Positions 16,235 through 26,116 are shown, numbered from the stretch's first letter. The stretch is 52,296 nucleotides of DNA from Bdellovibrionales bacterium (GCA_020434585.1 JAGRAN010000061.1:1-52296); one strand, 5' to 3'. The notes: generated by a model not told the origin, from the sequence alone. Made by a program: numbers and translations.

Positions 16235-17029
16235 CTAAATGAAGTAGACGAACTTATCGTCAGCTTTGTTAAACGCATAAAGACCCAGCCCAAGGACTAG
16301 CACCGACCCGGCCAGGTTAAACAAGAAAGTTTCTAAATTGGGCAAAGTGCCGAAATAAAGCAGCTGTCTGATCCCTTCAATAATCCCAAACATAGGATTA
16401 AGTACGACGTATTTAACCAGCCAAGGGGGGAGCATGTCCCGATTGTAAAGAATCGGACAAAGGAAATACATCGCTCGCAGGAGAACATCTGTTAGATGCG
16501 CGGTGTCCTCAAAAAACACGTTTGAGACAGCTAGCAGCAATCCGAGACCCATGCTGAAGAAAAATAGCGGAATCAGCATTAACGGAAAGATAATTATCGT
16601 CGAGTGTATCGGGTGGCCCGTAAACAACATCACAAGCAGCAAAGGCACGAAAGCCAGGAACAAATCGACAAAATTATAAAACGAGGAAGAGACGGAGAAG
16701 ATGTACTTTGGGATTGGCAGCTGATCGAGAATCTTCGCGTTTTGGCGAATTGTGCCAATGCAGGATTTTACCGTGCCGTTAAAGTAAGTCCACGGGAGCA
16801 GGGCGCTAAATAAAAAGACCGAGTAGTTCTCAACCCGACCTTTCATTAGCGAAGAAAAAACCACTGTCAGGATGATCATCATCAGCAGCGGATTTAACAT
16901 GCTCCAGAGATAGCCAAGCGAAGAGCGTTTGTACTTCTTGCGCAGGTCTCGAAAGACAGACTCTTTGAGATACTCTCGGTAGTCGTAAATCGAGTAAAAG
17001 AAATTTCCGTACAGCGCAGCAGCGGTCAT
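16235..17029 (-). CDS. ABC exporter permease subunit (Wzm/TagG-like)
   Basis: 264 residues, ABC-2 membrane family. A cytoplasmic N-terminal stretch with FRDLRKKYKRSSLGYLWSML near 28-47 is the interface helix typical of polysaccharide exporters. Six hydrophobic segments follow (roughly 47-67, 86-98, 116-140, 146-172, 190-200, 232-255). Partner of the downstream ATPase. Exports an O-antigen or other lipid-linked glycan. The 146 bp upstream, up to the threonine dehydrogenase stop, hold its promoter; no clear boxes are seen. Confidence 0.9.
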   Translation of the reverse strand: MTAAALYGNFFYSIYDYREYLKESVFRDLRKKYKRSSLGYLWSMLNPLLMMIILTVVFSSLMKGRVENYSVFLFSALLPWTYFNGTVKSCIGTIRQNAKILDQLPIPKYIFSVSSSFYNFVDLFLAFVPLLLVMLFTGHPIHSTIIIFPLMLIPLFFFSMGLGLLLAVSNVFFEDTAHLTDVLLRAMYFLCPILYNRDMLPPWLVKYVVLNPMFGIIEGIRQLLYFGTLPNLETFLFNLAGSVLVLGLGLYAFNKADDKFVYFI

Positions 17030-17175
17030 TGGTGGTTTACAGCTCTAATAAAAACGAGAGGTGAGTCCCTAGGGGGATACTAATAATACAATACAGGTCA
17101 AAAATCGCCCCTAGGTTAAATTAAACGAGCTAATATTGTCCAGCTTAATCAAGCTGCTGCAATGATTGAAAAATT

Positions 17176-18180
17176 TCAGTGATCTAGGCCTAGGCCGTAT
17201 TTTCTTCTGACGCCCGGCACGAGATAATCCTGAAAAGACTGCTCGCGGTTGAAGCGCGGTATCCAACCCCAATCGGATCGGGCAGCGCTGTCGTCGGTGT
17301 CCATCGGCCAGGAACTAATCAGGTTGGTTCGCCAGCTTACCGGGTCGAAACTGATTTCAGCCTGGGGAAAAGCTTTCAGTACCTGTGATTTAATCTCAGC
17401 TGCAGTAACGCTGAACGAGGTTACGTTGTAGACCCTGCGAGTCAGCGCAGCGGCGTCGGCGCCAGATATGCCGACCAGTGCTTCTACTGCGTCCGGCATC
17501 ACCATGAAATTTAAAGTGGCATCTTCTGGGACGAAGCAAGAGTAGGCTTCGCCTTTTGCAGCTGCGTGCAGCATTAGTGGGCCGTAATCGCTGGTCCCAG
17601 TGGTGGGAACTGTTTCAGCACTTAGAATTCCCGGGAACCTAAGCGCTCTGAAATCGACCCTTGATCCTGTATTCGTGCGAATCGTCGTGCTGAAATACTG
17701 ACCGAGACGTTCGACATAGAGTTTGTTCATCCCGTACATCGATACAGGATTGAGAAACTGTTCCTCGTTAATCTTTCCGGCCGAAAACTTATCGAACGGC
17801 GGATTGATACTATAGACGGCAATTGTGCTGGCGAACACAAAAACAGGTGATCTGTTTTCCGTCTGAGCCTGAGAATGGGCCAGGTGCAACATGTTCAGAC
17901 TGCCGTTAACATTCAGATCATGCGCGTGAAACGGATCTTCTTCAGAGCCGCTCGAGAGAACTCCCGCGAGATGAATAATCGCAGAAAAGGAGAACTCATC
18001 ACCCAGCGATTTAATGAATTCTTTATCTGTAACGCTGCCTTGTCGAAAGTCGACGTGTGAGGGAAGCGTTTGGTCCGGCTTGACGATATCGAGCGCGAGT
18101 ATGGGCTGCTTGAGCCGTTCGATAAGGTTATGCCCAATTTCACCGGCCGCTCCGGTTACCAGCACACAGGTCTTTTTCAC
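17176..18180 (-). CDS. SDR-family L-threonine 3-dehydrogenase
   Basis: 334 residues from the GTG at 18180, preferred over GTG 18204 because GAGGA lies just before it and the Rossmann strand follows at once (KKTCVLVTGAAGEIG). YGMNK in SMYGMNKLYVERLG is the catalytic YxxxK. The blocks RALRFPGILS, GTSDYGPLMLHAA, RVYNVTSFSVTAAEIK and SWPMDTDDSAARSDWGW are those of the UDP-galactose-epimerase-like threonine dehydrogenases rather than true sugar epimerases. It oxidises threonine to 2-amino-3-oxobutyrate with NAD+. It is divergent from kbl, whose product completes the pathway, across only 127 bp. Epimerase activity is the less likely alternative. Confidence 0.85.
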   Translation of the reverse strand: MKKTCVLVTGAAGEIGHNLIERLKQPILALDIVKPDQTLPSHVDFRQGSVTDKEFIKSLGDEFSFSAIIHLAGVLSSGSEEDPFHAHDLNVNGSLNMLHLAHSQAQTENRSPVFVFASTIAVYSINPPFDKFSAGKINEEQFLNPVSMYGMNKLYVERLGQYFSTTIRTNTGSRVDFRALRFPGILSAETVPTTGTSDYGPLMLHAAAKGEAYSCFVPEDATLNFMVMPDAVEALVGISGADAAALTRRVYNVTSFSVTAAEIKSQVLKAFPQAEISFDPVSWRTNLISSWPMDTDDSAARSDWGWIPRFNREQSFQDYLVPGVRRKYGLGLDH

Positions 18181-18307
18181 GCAGTTTCCTCGGTTTTTAG
18201 ACACTCTACAGTTAATGATTCTTTCGCAAAATTCAAGAGAGCGCAGCGTTGTTTAGCTGCTTAAAAGAACATAAGCTGACACGAGTGTCCGAAATGGAGG
18301 TGTTTCA

Positions 18308-19495
18308 ATGCAGCAGCAAGCTTTAGAAATCTTTGCTTCTACCGTCGAAGAGATTAAGGAAGGCGGCTTCTTCAAGGAAGAGCGAGTTATTACCAGTCCT
18401 CAAGAGGCCGTGATTGAAGTTGGCGGCAAGAAGGTAATTAACTTTTGCGCAAATAATTACCTCGGATTAGCAAATCACCCTCGATTAATTGCTGCAGCGA
18501 AAGCCGGCTTGGACCGTTGGGGCTTTGGATTATCTTCAGTCCGATTTATCTGCGGGACTCAGTCAATTCACAAAGATCTTGAAGCCAAGGTCAGCAGCTT
18601 TCTTGGCACGGAAGATACTATCCTTTACGCAGCATGTTTCGACGCAAACGGCGGCGTATTCGAAACACTGGTGGGCGAAGAGGACGCAATTATCAGTGAT
18701 TCCTTGAACCACGCGTCGATCATTGACGGAGTGCGCCTATCGAAGGCGAAACGATTCCGCTACGAGCACGCAGATATGGCTGATCTAGAGCGGTGCTTAA
18801 AGGAGGCTGCCAGCTCAAGGATAAGGCTGATCGTAACTGACGGCGTTTTCTCGATGGACGGAGATATTGCCAAGCTCGATCAGATTTGCGACTTAGCCGA
18901 CAAATATCAGGCATTGTTGATGATCGACGAGTGTCATTCGACTGGATTCGTAGGTGACACAGGTCGTGGGACGCCAGAATATTGCGGAGTCCAAGGCCGA
19001 GTAGACATAATAACTTCTACATTCGGGAAGGCGCTTGGCGGAGCCAGTGGTGGGTTTACCAGCGGAAGAAAAGAAATAATTGGATTGCTTCGTCAACGCT
19101 CTCGCCCATATTTGTTCAGCAATACTCTGGCGCCTACAATTGCCGCAGCGTCGATTGAAGCGATCAACATGCTCTCTGAGTCGGATGAACTTCGTAGCCA
19201 GCTGCGCGAGAACACAGCATTCTTCCGTAAGGAAATCTCTGCTGCAGGATTTAATATTGTAGAAGGCACGCACCCGATTGTTCCGGTGATGCTGGGTGAG
19301 GCGCATCTGGCCGGTGCAATTGCGCGAGATTTGCTGGATGAGGGCATATACGTGATTGGATTTTCTTATCCTGTGGTGCCAAAGGGCGCTGCGCGGATTC
19401 GAGTGCAAATGTCTGCTGCTCATAATCGCGAGCACTTGCAGCAGGCCGTGGATGCCTTCACGAAGGTAGGCCGGCGCCACGGAGCAATAAAATAG
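18308..19495 (+). CDS. kbl: Glycine C-acetyltransferase (2-amino-3-ketobutyrate CoA ligase)
   Basis: 395 residues, standard for alpha-oxoamine synthases. [15 protein letters not shown] near 45, [16 protein letters not shown] near 76, [15 protein letters not shown] near 206, and the PLP lysine in [18 protein letters not shown] near 242-259. It cleaves 2-amino-3-oxobutyrate with CoA to glycine and acetyl-CoA, the second step after threonine dehydrogenase, whose gene is divergent next to it. GGAGG stands ahead of the ATG. KBL is favoured over related BioF/HemA synthases by the [14 protein letters not shown] start and the neighbouring dehydrogenase. Confidence 0.94.
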   Translation: MQQQALEIFASTVEEIKEGGFFKEERVITSPQEAVIEVGGKKVINFCANNYLGLANHPRLIAAAKAGLDRWGFGLSSVRFICGTQSIHKDLEAKVSSFLGTEDTILYAACFDANGGVFETLVGEEDAIISDSLNHASIIDGVRLSKAKRFRYEHADMADLERCLKEAASSRIRLIVTDGVFSMDGDIAKLDQICDLADKYQALLMIDECHSTGFVGDTGRGTPEYCGVQGRVDIITSTFGKALGGASGGFTSGRKEIIGLLRQRSRPYLFSNTLAPTIAAASIEAINMLSESDELRSQLRENTAFFRKEISAAGFNIVEGTHPIVPVMLGEAHLAGAIARDLLDEGIYVIGFSYPVVPKGAARIRVQMSAAHNREHLQQAVDAFTKVGRRHGAIK

Positions 19496-19648
19496 CTGTC
19501 ATTTCAGCCGTTTGCGGCAGGTCGACAATTTATCATTAAATCAGAAGCAAATGTTCTGTCGCTGCTGATTAGAGGATGAACACTGGATCTCGGTGATGCT
19601 GATGATGTGGTGATGATGTGGTCGGTTAATGGCTTCAGTGTTTCCCCA

Positions 19649-19689
19649 ACCCCGTGCCTCTAAGCTCAGTGGGATGGGGTTTTTTTTTG
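19649..19689 (+). terminator. Rho-independent terminator after kbl
   Basis: ACCCC (19649-19653) pairs with GGGGT (19676-19680) and the stem continues imperfectly inward, followed by nine T. It lies about 150 bp after the kbl stop; the stretch between carries a short GATGATGTGGT direct duplication (near 19602-19622). Confidence 0.75.
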
Positions 19690-19691
19690 TG

Positions 19692-19783
19692 AAAAAAGGG
19701 GACGGTTCCTTTTTCCTTTTCGTCTAATGTTCTAATATTTCGAACCCAGCACGACGGAAGAAAAAAGCAACCGTCCCCTTTTT
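19692..19783. repeat. Long hairpin with 15-bp perfect inverted repeat (REP/RAYT-type element)
   Basis: AAAAAGGGGACGGTT (19693-19707) is repeated exactly inverted at 19769-19783, and the sequences just inside (CCTTTTTCC and GGAAGAAAAAAG) continue the pairing imperfectly. The A-run, GGGGACGG, pyrimidine-run design resembles the dispersed palindromes in many proteobacterial genomes that are moved or flanked by RAYT (REP-associated tyrosine) transposases. No transposase is adjacent. It ends 19 bp before the next ATG. Confidence 0.65.
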
Positions 19784-19802
19784 ACGTACGGAGATCGAAA
19801 AA

Positions 19803-20108
19803 ATGACCGACACATGGAATGACATGCGTAAGGCCAAAGAAGAAAGCTACTTTGATCGCAAGAACCGCGAGGCTCTCGAGCGACTCGGTCAAAAGCAGCA
19901 GGAAGAAAAGCCGAGACTCAGCCCGATTACGGGTGAAGAGATGGAGCAGGTCGTGCTGCACGGCGTGGTAATTGATCGCTGTAAAACCTCAGGTGGAATT
20001 TGGCTCGATGCGGGCGAACTCGAACAGCTCGTTGATGCTATGGCTGCTGGTCACGAGAAAGACAGTGGATTTCTAAAATCTTTCTTCAAGGGCATTAGCG
20101 GAAGCTAA
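19803..20108 (+). CDS. Degenerate zf-TFIIB-like zinc-ribbon protein
   Basis: 101 residues. The middle part follows the zf-TFIIB pattern (CPxCG...DRCPxCGGvWLDkgELE), reading LSPITGEEMEQVVLHGVVID, then RCKTSGGIWLDAGELEQLVD near residues 57-76. Only one of the four zinc cysteines remains (in DRCKTSGG); the others are replaced by Ser, Thr and Ser-like residues. The N-terminal MRKAKEESYFDRKNREALER is a charged helix common in these proteins. The function of the family is unknown. The next gene, queF, starts directly at its stop (TAAATG), so the two are coupled. Confidence 0.75.
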   Translation: MTDTWNDMRKAKEESYFDRKNREALERLGQKQQEEKPRLSPITGEEMEQVVLHGVVIDRCKTSGGIWLDAGELEQLVDAMAAGHEKDSGFLKSFFKGISGS

Positions 20109-20462
20109 ATGAGCACTTCCCCGTCCAAACAATTGCAGTCTTTTCCAAACCCGAGACCGGGCCGCGAGTACGAGATCAACTTCACGTGTCCGGAATTTAC
20201 TTGCGTTTGTCCGATGACTAATCAGCCGGACTTCGCGACTATTAGAATTTCCTACGTCCCGGATGACCTCTGCGTGGAGCTGAAATCTTTAAAGCTCTAC
20301 CTCTGGTCGTTTAGGGATGAGGGAGCCTTTCACGAAGCTGTAACAAATCAAATCCTTGACGACTTGGTTGCAGCTATCAATCCCCGCAAGATGAACGTGG
20401 AAGGAGATTTCTTCGTTCGCGGCGGAATTCACACTGTAGTACGAGCTACTCACGAGAAGTAG
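20109..20462 (+). CDS. queF: NADPH-dependent 7-cyano-7-deazaguanine reductase
   Basis: 117 residues, the short (type I, YkvM-like) QueF. The thioimide-forming cysteine is in [15 protein letters not shown] near 33-47; the substrate-binding block is [20 protein letters not shown] near 54-73, followed by H74-E75. It reduces preQ0 to preQ1 in queuosine synthesis, in the cytoplasm. No other queuosine gene or preQ1 riboswitch is nearby. It overlaps the convergent transporter gene by 17 bp. Confidence 0.95.
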   Translation: MSTSPSKQLQSFPNPRPGREYEINFTCPEFTCVCPMTNQPDFATIRISYVPDDLCVELKSLKLYLWSFRDEGAFHEAVTNQILDDLVAAINPRKMNVEGDFFVRGGIHTVVRATHEK

Positions 20463-21906
20463 ATCGCTTAGCTTCCAGCTGAGCTAGGATTTCTTTGTGC
20501 TTTGCCGAAGTGAGCGGATACTTCGTCGAGAGTATTGCACCGCAGAGCAAAAGGATTGCGGGAAGGGGGCCTACGAGATTGTTTAACCCTGCTACCACTT
20601 CGGCTGACTGAGGTTGATTTGGTACGTACCCGATAATCGAAAGCACCGTTCCCGAGGCGAACACCGCGATTGCCGTCGCAAGTTTGTAGCTAAAAGTCGT
20701 GCCGCCATAAAATAAACCTTCTCGTCGCTCGCCAGTCTGAAGCTCGTCAAATTCTACAACGTCAGGAACGATTGCCCATGGGATCATCAGAGCAGCAGAG
20801 TGCATGATCCCGGCGAACACAGCGATGACATACAGATACTCGGCGGTGTCAGGGCGAATGAAAGGCAAAGTGCAAAGGACGAGCGCATAAATCAGCATAG
20901 CGATTCGGTAGCTTTCGGCTTTGCCGAATTTGCGGGCGATCTTAACCCAGACCGGGACCATAATTATTGCCATCAAAAATAATATTGTAATCAGCTTAGT
21001 CTGATGGTCGCGAACGGAGACAGAATACTGAAGGTAATATGGAAGGTTTACCGCAATGAATGTAGCAGCACAGTTTGTCAGTAATAGAATCAGCACTGCA
21101 TACCTGAATGGCGGATTTTGCTTGAGCTCAGTTACGATTGCCCGAGCGTAATGCAGGGGTGTTTTAGATTTACTTTCTATTCGATCGTCGTCAGTGTTGT
21201 TTTCCTTGCATCCAAAAAACGTAGACCAAATAGAGCAGACCATAATTACGGCAAATAGCAGGGCCATAATAAAGTAGCCTTGTCGCGCTGTGCCGCCCCA
21301 GGAGCCGAAGAAACTTTGCAGTCCGATTTTTTCAAAAAAATCCGCTCCTCCACCGCTTACAACCCAAAGCACAAGAAAGCTCGGCACTGCAGCCCCAATC
21401 AGGAACGCGCTTTGACTACAGAACATTCGAAAGCCGGTAAGCGAAGTCCTTTCGTCGTAATCGCTGGTAATAGCTGCCGTCAACGAGGTGTAAGGAACGA
21501 AGACAACAGTCAGGCAAGTGTTAAAGACGATCAGCGAGAGGGTGACATAAACGAAGATAGCGTTCTGGCTTGCAAATTCTGGAACGACCCACAGCGAAAA
21601 ATACGCAAGGGCATAGGGAATCGCGCCGAACAGAAGATATGGCAGCCGCTTGCCCCAGCGCGAACGTGTGTGATCGGTGATCCATCCCATAACAGGGTCT
21701 GTTACAGCGTCCCACGCTCTGCCGATCATGATTGCGACACCCGCGAGGAACGCGCTGAGGCCTGCTACATCAGTAAGGTATATCAGCAGCCAAAAGCCTA
21801 CCGACGAGACAGCCAGGCCATTGCTTATGTCACCGAGGCCATAGGCGATCTTCTCTCGGCGACTGAGGCCCGGTTGACTCTGAATGTTAGCGTTTTGTTG
21901 CGCCAT
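20446..21906 (-). CDS. GPH-family (MFS) cation symporter
   Basis: 486 residues, about 12 transmembrane segments. The N-terminus [19 protein letters not shown] and loop [20 protein letters not shown] (near 66-85) are hallmarks of the glycoside-pentoside-hexuronide:cation symporters (MelB-like). A C-terminal-half loop reads [20 protein letters not shown]. These carry sugars or, in several bacteria, other small solutes with Na+ or H+. Substrate unknown; no sugar-catabolic gene is adjacent. Stands alone, convergent with queF. Confidence 0.88.
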   Translation of the reverse strand: MAQQNANIQSQPGLSRREKIAYGLGDISNGLAVSSVGFWLLIYLTDVAGLSAFLAGVAIMIGRAWDAVTDPVMGWITDHTRSRWGKRLPYLLFGAIPYALAYFSLWVVPEFASQNAIFVYVTLSLIVFNTCLTVVFVPYTSLTAAITSDYDERTSLTGFRMFCSQSAFLIGAAVPSFLVLWVVSGGGADFFEKIGLQSFFGSWGGTARQGYFIMALLFAVIMVCSIWSTFFGCKENNTDDDRIESKSKTPLHYARAIVTELKQNPPFRYAVLILLLTNCAATFIAVNLPYYLQYSVSVRDHQTKLITILFLMAIIMVPVWVKIARKFGKAESYRIAMLIYALVLCTLPFIRPDTAEYLYVIAVFAGIMHSAALMIPWAIVPDVVEFDELQTGERREGLFYGGTTFSYKLATAIAVFASGTVLSIIGYVPNQPQSAEVVAGLNNLVGPLPAILLLCGAILSTKYPLTSAKHKEILAQLEAKRSTSRE

Positions 21907-21961
21907 GGCACCCTCAGTAAACCACAGGGGTGTTGACTAGGACAGAACCCAAAACTGAAAT

Positions 21962-23089
21962 CTAATAGCTGCCCCGTCCGTGGGAAATGGCGAGAGAGTC
22001 TTGTTCATAGTCAACGGTTGCCAGGTCTGGCCATCCGTCGTTGTTAACATCCGCTACGGCGGCTGAATAAGCTTTGTTCTCTGAGGGTATGTGAATCGGT
22101 TGTTCGTCAAAACGGCCGGCGCCCCTGCCGAAATAAACCGAGGCATACTTTTGATCGTGATGAGTGGTAATCATATCGACGAAGCCGTCTCGATTGATGT
22201 CCGCTGCTTCGATGTAAATCAGAGGATCTGCTGCGGGGAAATCGCTGTGGCGTTCAAACGTGCCGTCGCCTAGTCCCAAGTGAAGCGATATACCTCCGGG
22301 TTCAGTCGAATGCGCGACCATAAGATCTAAAATACCGTCCTGGTCAATGTCGGCCAGCGCGATAGAGTAAGGCAAATCTCCAGTCGGCACGACTAGTCTT
22401 TCAGAAAATTCGCGATCGCCCTGGTTAATATACACCGAGCTTCCGTCGTCTTTGTGGTCGCTCGAAATTAAGTCCGGAAGACCGTCAAGATTGAGATCCG
22501 CAGCTCGAATGGCGATGGTTTTTCGGCCGGTAGGAAGTGAAATCGGTTCAGCAAAACTTCCTCCGCCGTTATTAAAAAGCACAATCATTCTGGCCCCAGG
22601 ATAGTCCGATGCCGCTACATCGAGTAATCCATCACCGTCGATATCTACGGCAGTGACATTGTACGGAGCGCCGCCGACATGGATAAAAGCTGCAGGGCTG
22701 AATTTTCCGTCCCCCATCCCTGAGAAGATGACAATTCCACCTTTGTTGCAGTTGCCGATAACGAGATCTACTGTGCCGTCGTTGTCAAAATCTCCTAGGT
22801 CGATTGATGCTGGGCAGCTTTCGGTGTCGATGGGGTCAATCTCGGTTAGTTCGCCAGACCAGCTCCCCAAAAATACCGAGACTGTCGCATCGTTGCGATT
22901 GGCTGCCAAAATGTCTGGATATCCGTCTGCATTAATATCGCCTACCACGACATCCAGCGGCTTATGGCCGGTCTTGTAAAACGTACGCGGGTGAAAGAGG
23001 TCGTAGATATAAATGCCGGCCCCGGTGATCCCGGCGGCTGAAAACAGGACGAGTAGTACGCGGCTTAATCGGCTAAGATTCATCGGCAA
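21962..23089 (-). CDS. Membrane-anchored FG-GAP/VCBS seven-repeat beta-propeller protein
   Basis: 375 residues. One N-terminal hydrophobic segment (about 10-29) acts as signal or anchor. The rest is seven repeats of 49-50 residues, each with the calcium-binding-like DxDxDG motif: DINADG 51, DFDNDG 100, DIDGDG 149, DLNLDG 198, DIDQDG 247, DINRDG 297, DVNNDG 347. Seven such repeats close an integrin-alpha-like propeller. Such domains bind ligands or surfaces outside the inner membrane. The same seven-repeat plan occurs inside the flagellin at 35931. Not in an operon. Confidence 0.85.
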   Translation of the reverse strand: MPMNLSRLSRVLLVLFSAAGITGAGIYIYDLFHPRTFYKTGHKPLDVVVGDINADGYPDILAANRNDATVSVFLGSWSGELTEIDPIDTESCPASIDLGDFDNDGTVDLVIGNCNKGGIVIFSGMGDGKFSPAAFIHVGGAPYNVTAVDIDGDGLLDVAASDYPGARMIVLFNNGGGSFAEPISLPTGRKTIAIRAADLNLDGLPDLISSDHKDDGSSVYINQGDREFSERLVVPTGDLPYSIALADIDQDGILDLMVAHSTEPGGISLHLGLGDGTFERHSDFPAADPLIYIEAADINRDGFVDMITTHHDQKYASVYFGRGAGRFDEQPIHIPSENKAYSAAVADVNNDGWPDLATVDYEQDSLAISHGRGSY

Positions 23090-23211
23090 TCCAATTCTAG
23101 CTTTTCCTGCAATAACTTGCTATCCGGGATATCCGCGAAGGTTGAAACACCTGATTTATTGAATCCCGGCCTTAATTTGCGTAGCATGACAGGCCACGCA
23201 AGGAGGATCTT

Positions 23212-23853
23212 ATGAGACGGCATTGTTTAATTTTAGTTCTATTTTTGCTTGCGGCAGCCTGTGCCTGCAATAAACCTAAGTCTGGCGAAGGTACGAAGAA
23301 GATTGTGGCGAAAATTGAAACACCAGTGAAGAAACCGCCAACCCCTCAATCCACCCAGCAGACGGAGCCCAAAGTTGAGCAAGTTGTAAATGCTGTCGAA
23401 CCGCAGTCCGAACCCAAAGATGCCATAATTTCGGAAGCTGCTGTGACTCAACCGCCGCAAAAACCTGACGCCGAGATGAAACCGAGCGAGGAACAGTCTG
23501 AGGACCAAATTACTCTGAAAGATGTTCAACGAAAAACTAAAGAAGCAATTATTACAATCGAGGCATATGTTGCTTCGAAGGAGCGCGAATACCACCAGAA
23601 GATCGACGCTCAATTTGTTCGCTTCGATGAGCGTCTCAACCGTTTGCGTGATTCTGCGCGTCAGTTAAGTGAAGACGCAAAGAAACGGGTTAGTCAGGAA
23701 GTTCGCGAACTCCAGGCTAATCTTGAAAACACACAGCAGAACTTACTGGGCAAGCTGGAAGTTTCCAACGAAGATGACGTCAAGCAGCTCGAGCAGAACT
23801 TGAACAAGATGGTCGCCCAAATGGAACAGTCCCTAGCCAAGGTTAAGCCCTAG
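23212..23853 (+). CDS. Putative lipoprotein with C-terminal coiled coil
   Basis: 213 residues. Signal peptide RRHCLILVLFLLAAACAC gives a lipobox near residues 16-19. Residues 20-100 are low-complexity, rich in Pro, Lys, Glu and Gln, probably an extended spacer. Residues 105-210 are strongly helical with heptad patterns (RLRDSARQLSEDAKKRVSQE, LEQNLNKMVAQMEQSLAKV), a coiled coil. AGGAGGATCTT precedes the ATG. It lies 15 bp ahead of the HerA-like ATPase gene and may share its transcript. No family recognised; a periplasmic tether role is conceivable but unproven. Confidence 0.75.
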   Translation: MRRHCLILVLFLLAAACACNKPKSGEGTKKIVAKIETPVKKPPTPQSTQQTEPKVEQVVNAVEPQSEPKDAIISEAAVTQPPQKPDAEMKPSEEQSEDQITLKDVQRKTKEAIITIEAYVASKEREYHQKIDAQFVRFDERLNRLRDSARQLSEDAKKRVSQEVRELQANLENTQQNLLGKLEVSNEDDVKQLEQNLNKMVAQMEQSLAKVKP

Positions 23854-23868
23854 GAGCACAGCAGCGCA

Positions 23869-25314
23869 ATGGAAACACCTGGTTCAATATTTTTCGGTAA
23901 GGCCGGAGAACAATCCGTTGAGCTGAAGCTTGCCCTTGCAAATCGCCACGGCTTAATTGCAGGCGCAACAGGCACGGGCAAAACAGTTACGCTTCAAGTC
24001 CTTGCCGAGGCTTTTTCCCGAAGCGGCGTTCCTGTTTTTACCGCAGACGTAAAAGGTGATCTCTCCGGTTTAGCTGTTGCCGGTACTCCCTCGGACAAAT
24101 TGAACGCGCGAGTGCAGAAGCTGGGTCTAGAAGGATTCGGTCATGAGGGGACGCCGGTTCTATTTTGGGATTTGCACGGCAAAAAAGGCCATCCCATTCG
24201 AACTACGATTTCGGAGATGGGCCCGCTGCTTCTCGCAAGACTACTTGATCTTAACGAAACTCAAGAAGGTGTGCTTCAAATCGCATTTCGTATGGCGGAC
24301 GAGGAAGGCTTGTTGCTGCTGGATTTGAAGGACCTTCGCAGCATGCTGGCTCACCTAGCTGAGCACCGTGCAGAGGTTCAACAGCTTTATGGAAACGTCT
24401 CGACTGCGAGCATCGGAGCCATTCAACGACGGCTGCTTGTTTTGGAAGAAGCAGGTGGCACCGATTTCTTCGGGGAGCCGGCGCTAAGGCTTGATCACAT
24501 CATGCAGCACGATTTTTCCGGCCGAGGCGTGGTTAGCATTCTTGATGCAACATCTCTTATGTCTAACCCACAAATTTATTCAACATTTCTTCTTTGGCTG
24601 CTTTCGGAGCTTTTTGAAGAGCTTCCTGAAGTCGGCGATTTAGAAAAGCCTAAATTAGTTTTCTTTTTCGATGAGGCGCACCTGCTTTTTCGCGATGCAC
24701 CAAAGGCGCTCTTGGAAAAGATTGAAACAGTTGCGAGGCTGATCCGGTCAAAAGGGGTAGGAGTATTCTTTGTGACTCAGAATCCTGCCGATGTACCGGA
24801 GCGAGTTTTGTCTCAACTGGGTAACAGAGTGCAGCATGCTCTTCGAGCCTTTACTCCGAAAGATCGCAAGGTGGTGCGAGCTGCCGCAGAGAACTTTCGC
24901 TCTGACGGGACAATCGACGTTGAGGAAGCAATTACCCAACTTGAGATTGGCGAAGCCCTTGTATCTACCCTGGACCACAAGGGAGCGCCGGGAGTGGTAG
25001 TGCGGACGTTGATTAGCCCGCCAAGCTCACGCATGGGCCCTGCAAGTCAGACGGAACGAGCCGATGTGTTGGTTAAGTCGCCGCTTCGAGGAGTATATGA
25101 AGATGTCGTAGATAGGCACTCGGCCTACGAAATGCTTAAGCAGCGGAGAGAACAAGGTGTTTCACCCCAGGAGGCCCAGGAACCTGAGGAGCGAAAAGCT
25201 AAAGGCCATCAACGCCAGAGCTACGCAGAAGCATTCTTTAAGTCCGTCCTGCGCAACGTTGGTGGAACGCTCGGTCGCAAAATAATGCGCGGCATCTTCG
25301 GGACGGCCAAATAA
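23869..25314 (+). CDS. HerA/YjgR-like ATPase (DUF853)
   Basis: 481 residues. [20 protein letters not shown] near 27-46 is Walker [17 protein letters not shown] near 57; [14 protein letters not shown] near 184; Walker [18 protein letters not shown] near 263; sensor-like [20 protein letters not shown] near 299-318. These are the marks of the HerA-helicase-related YjgR/DUF853 family, whose cellular job is not established. The C-terminal 80 residues are charged and end in a basic, glycine-rich tail. Same orientation as the upstream lipoprotein gene. Confidence 0.9.
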   Translation: METPGSIFFGKAGEQSVELKLALANRHGLIAGATGTGKTVTLQVLAEAFSRSGVPVFTADVKGDLSGLAVAGTPSDKLNARVQKLGLEGFGHEGTPVLFWDLHGKKGHPIRTTISEMGPLLLARLLDLNETQEGVLQIAFRMADEEGLLLLDLKDLRSMLAHLAEHRAEVQQLYGNVSTASIGAIQRRLLVLEEAGGTDFFGEPALRLDHIMQHDFSGRGVVSILDATSLMSNPQIYSTFLLWLLSELFEELPEVGDLEKPKLVFFFDEAHLLFRDAPKALLEKIETVARLIRSKGVGVFFVTQNPADVPERVLSQLGNRVQHALRAFTPKDRKVVRAAAENFRSDGTIDVEEAITQLEIGEALVSTLDHKGAPGVVVRTLISPPSSRMGPASQTERADVLVKSPLRGVYEDVVDRHSAYEMLKQRREQGVSPQEAQEPEERKAKGHQRQSYAEAFFKSVLRNVGGTLGRKIMRGIFGTAK

Positions 25315-25470
25315 TTTCGAGCCGCCGAAGCTTAATCACTTAATTTTTGTGCTATTAGTCACCGCGTACTTTCGCATTGGCGTCTAACATCTCGCCCATA
25401 AAGTGCTCTTTAAACAGCTAGTGGGGAGAAGTGAAGGAGAACAGATTCCTGAAAGGTTGATTTAATTCAG

Positions 25471-25482
25471 AGGTTTAAACCT
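25471..25482. promoter_or_regulatory. Perfect 12-bp palindrome
   Basis: AGGTTTAAACCT lies about 100 bp upstream of the next gene's likely start, in a 270-bp gap with no other structure seen. It could be a regulator site; it may also be chance. Confidence 0.25.
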
Positions 25483-25585
25483 TAAGCCCTTTCCTGACTT
25501 CGGTGCTTGCTGTCTGCGGAATACTCGAGTGAGTGCTCCGTGGGCAGTGACGCCTGAAACACAGTTCTTAGGAAAGGAACCTCCG

Positions 25586-26116
25586 ATGAATGGAATAAGT
25601 CCAATTGGAGGCGGTGGCTGGGACAAGTACCCCGACCATCGCCCAAGTGAAGTGAGTCCAGCTGAGCGCGCCGAAATTCAGCGCCGCCAGGATGAGCTCA
25701 GTGCCAAGCGGGCAGAGGAAGCTCGCCTGACCGAGACCAACCGGCTGGTGGGAGTTTTCGCCGCTGCCAGGACTGAGCATGTCGGGATTCTCGGCGCGCT
25801 CGAAACTCAGGCTGGCGTTGTTGCACGGCTTCAAACCGAAGTTGCCGCAGCACGCAAGCCCGAAGGATTCATCGATTCGCTCATCTCGGGCCTGCTTGCG
25901 CTTCTCGGATTGTCTCCGGGGGCGCGTTTGGCTCGGGCAATTCGTACCGAGAGCGAGATGAAGCAGCGTGAACTCGAAGCTAGAAGGCGTCGTCGCCGTG
26001 AGTACCGTAGGGCCAGCTCCGCTGCTGCCTCACACTACGGATACCATTGGGATGTGCTGGACCGAGAGGCGAGCTTTGGACTGAGCTTTCAAGATGATGA
26101 CGACACACTGCTTTAA
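25586..26116 (+). CDS. Hypothetical helical protein
   Basis: 176 residues from ATG 25586, preferred over the in-frame GTG 25529 because GGAAAGGAACC precedes it. The N-terminus is glycine-rich (NGISPIGGGGWDKYPDHR), followed by a long charged helix (about 23-90), a hydrophobic patch (IDSLISGLLALLGLSPGA near 92-109) and an arginine-rich segment (REYRRASSAAASHYGYHWD). The acidic tail is FQDDDDTLL. I do not recognise the family. The organisation resembles small secreted or flagellum-associated proteins of this replicon such as that at 42329, but there is no clear homology. Confidence 0.6.
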   Translation: MNGISPIGGGGWDKYPDHRPSEVSPAERAEIQRRQDELSAKRAEEARLTETNRLVGVFAAARTEHVGILGALETQAGVVARLQTEVAAARKPEGFIDSLISGLLALLGLSPGARLARAIRTESEMKQRELEARRRRRREYRRASSAAASHYGYHWDVLDREASFGLSFQDDDDTLL

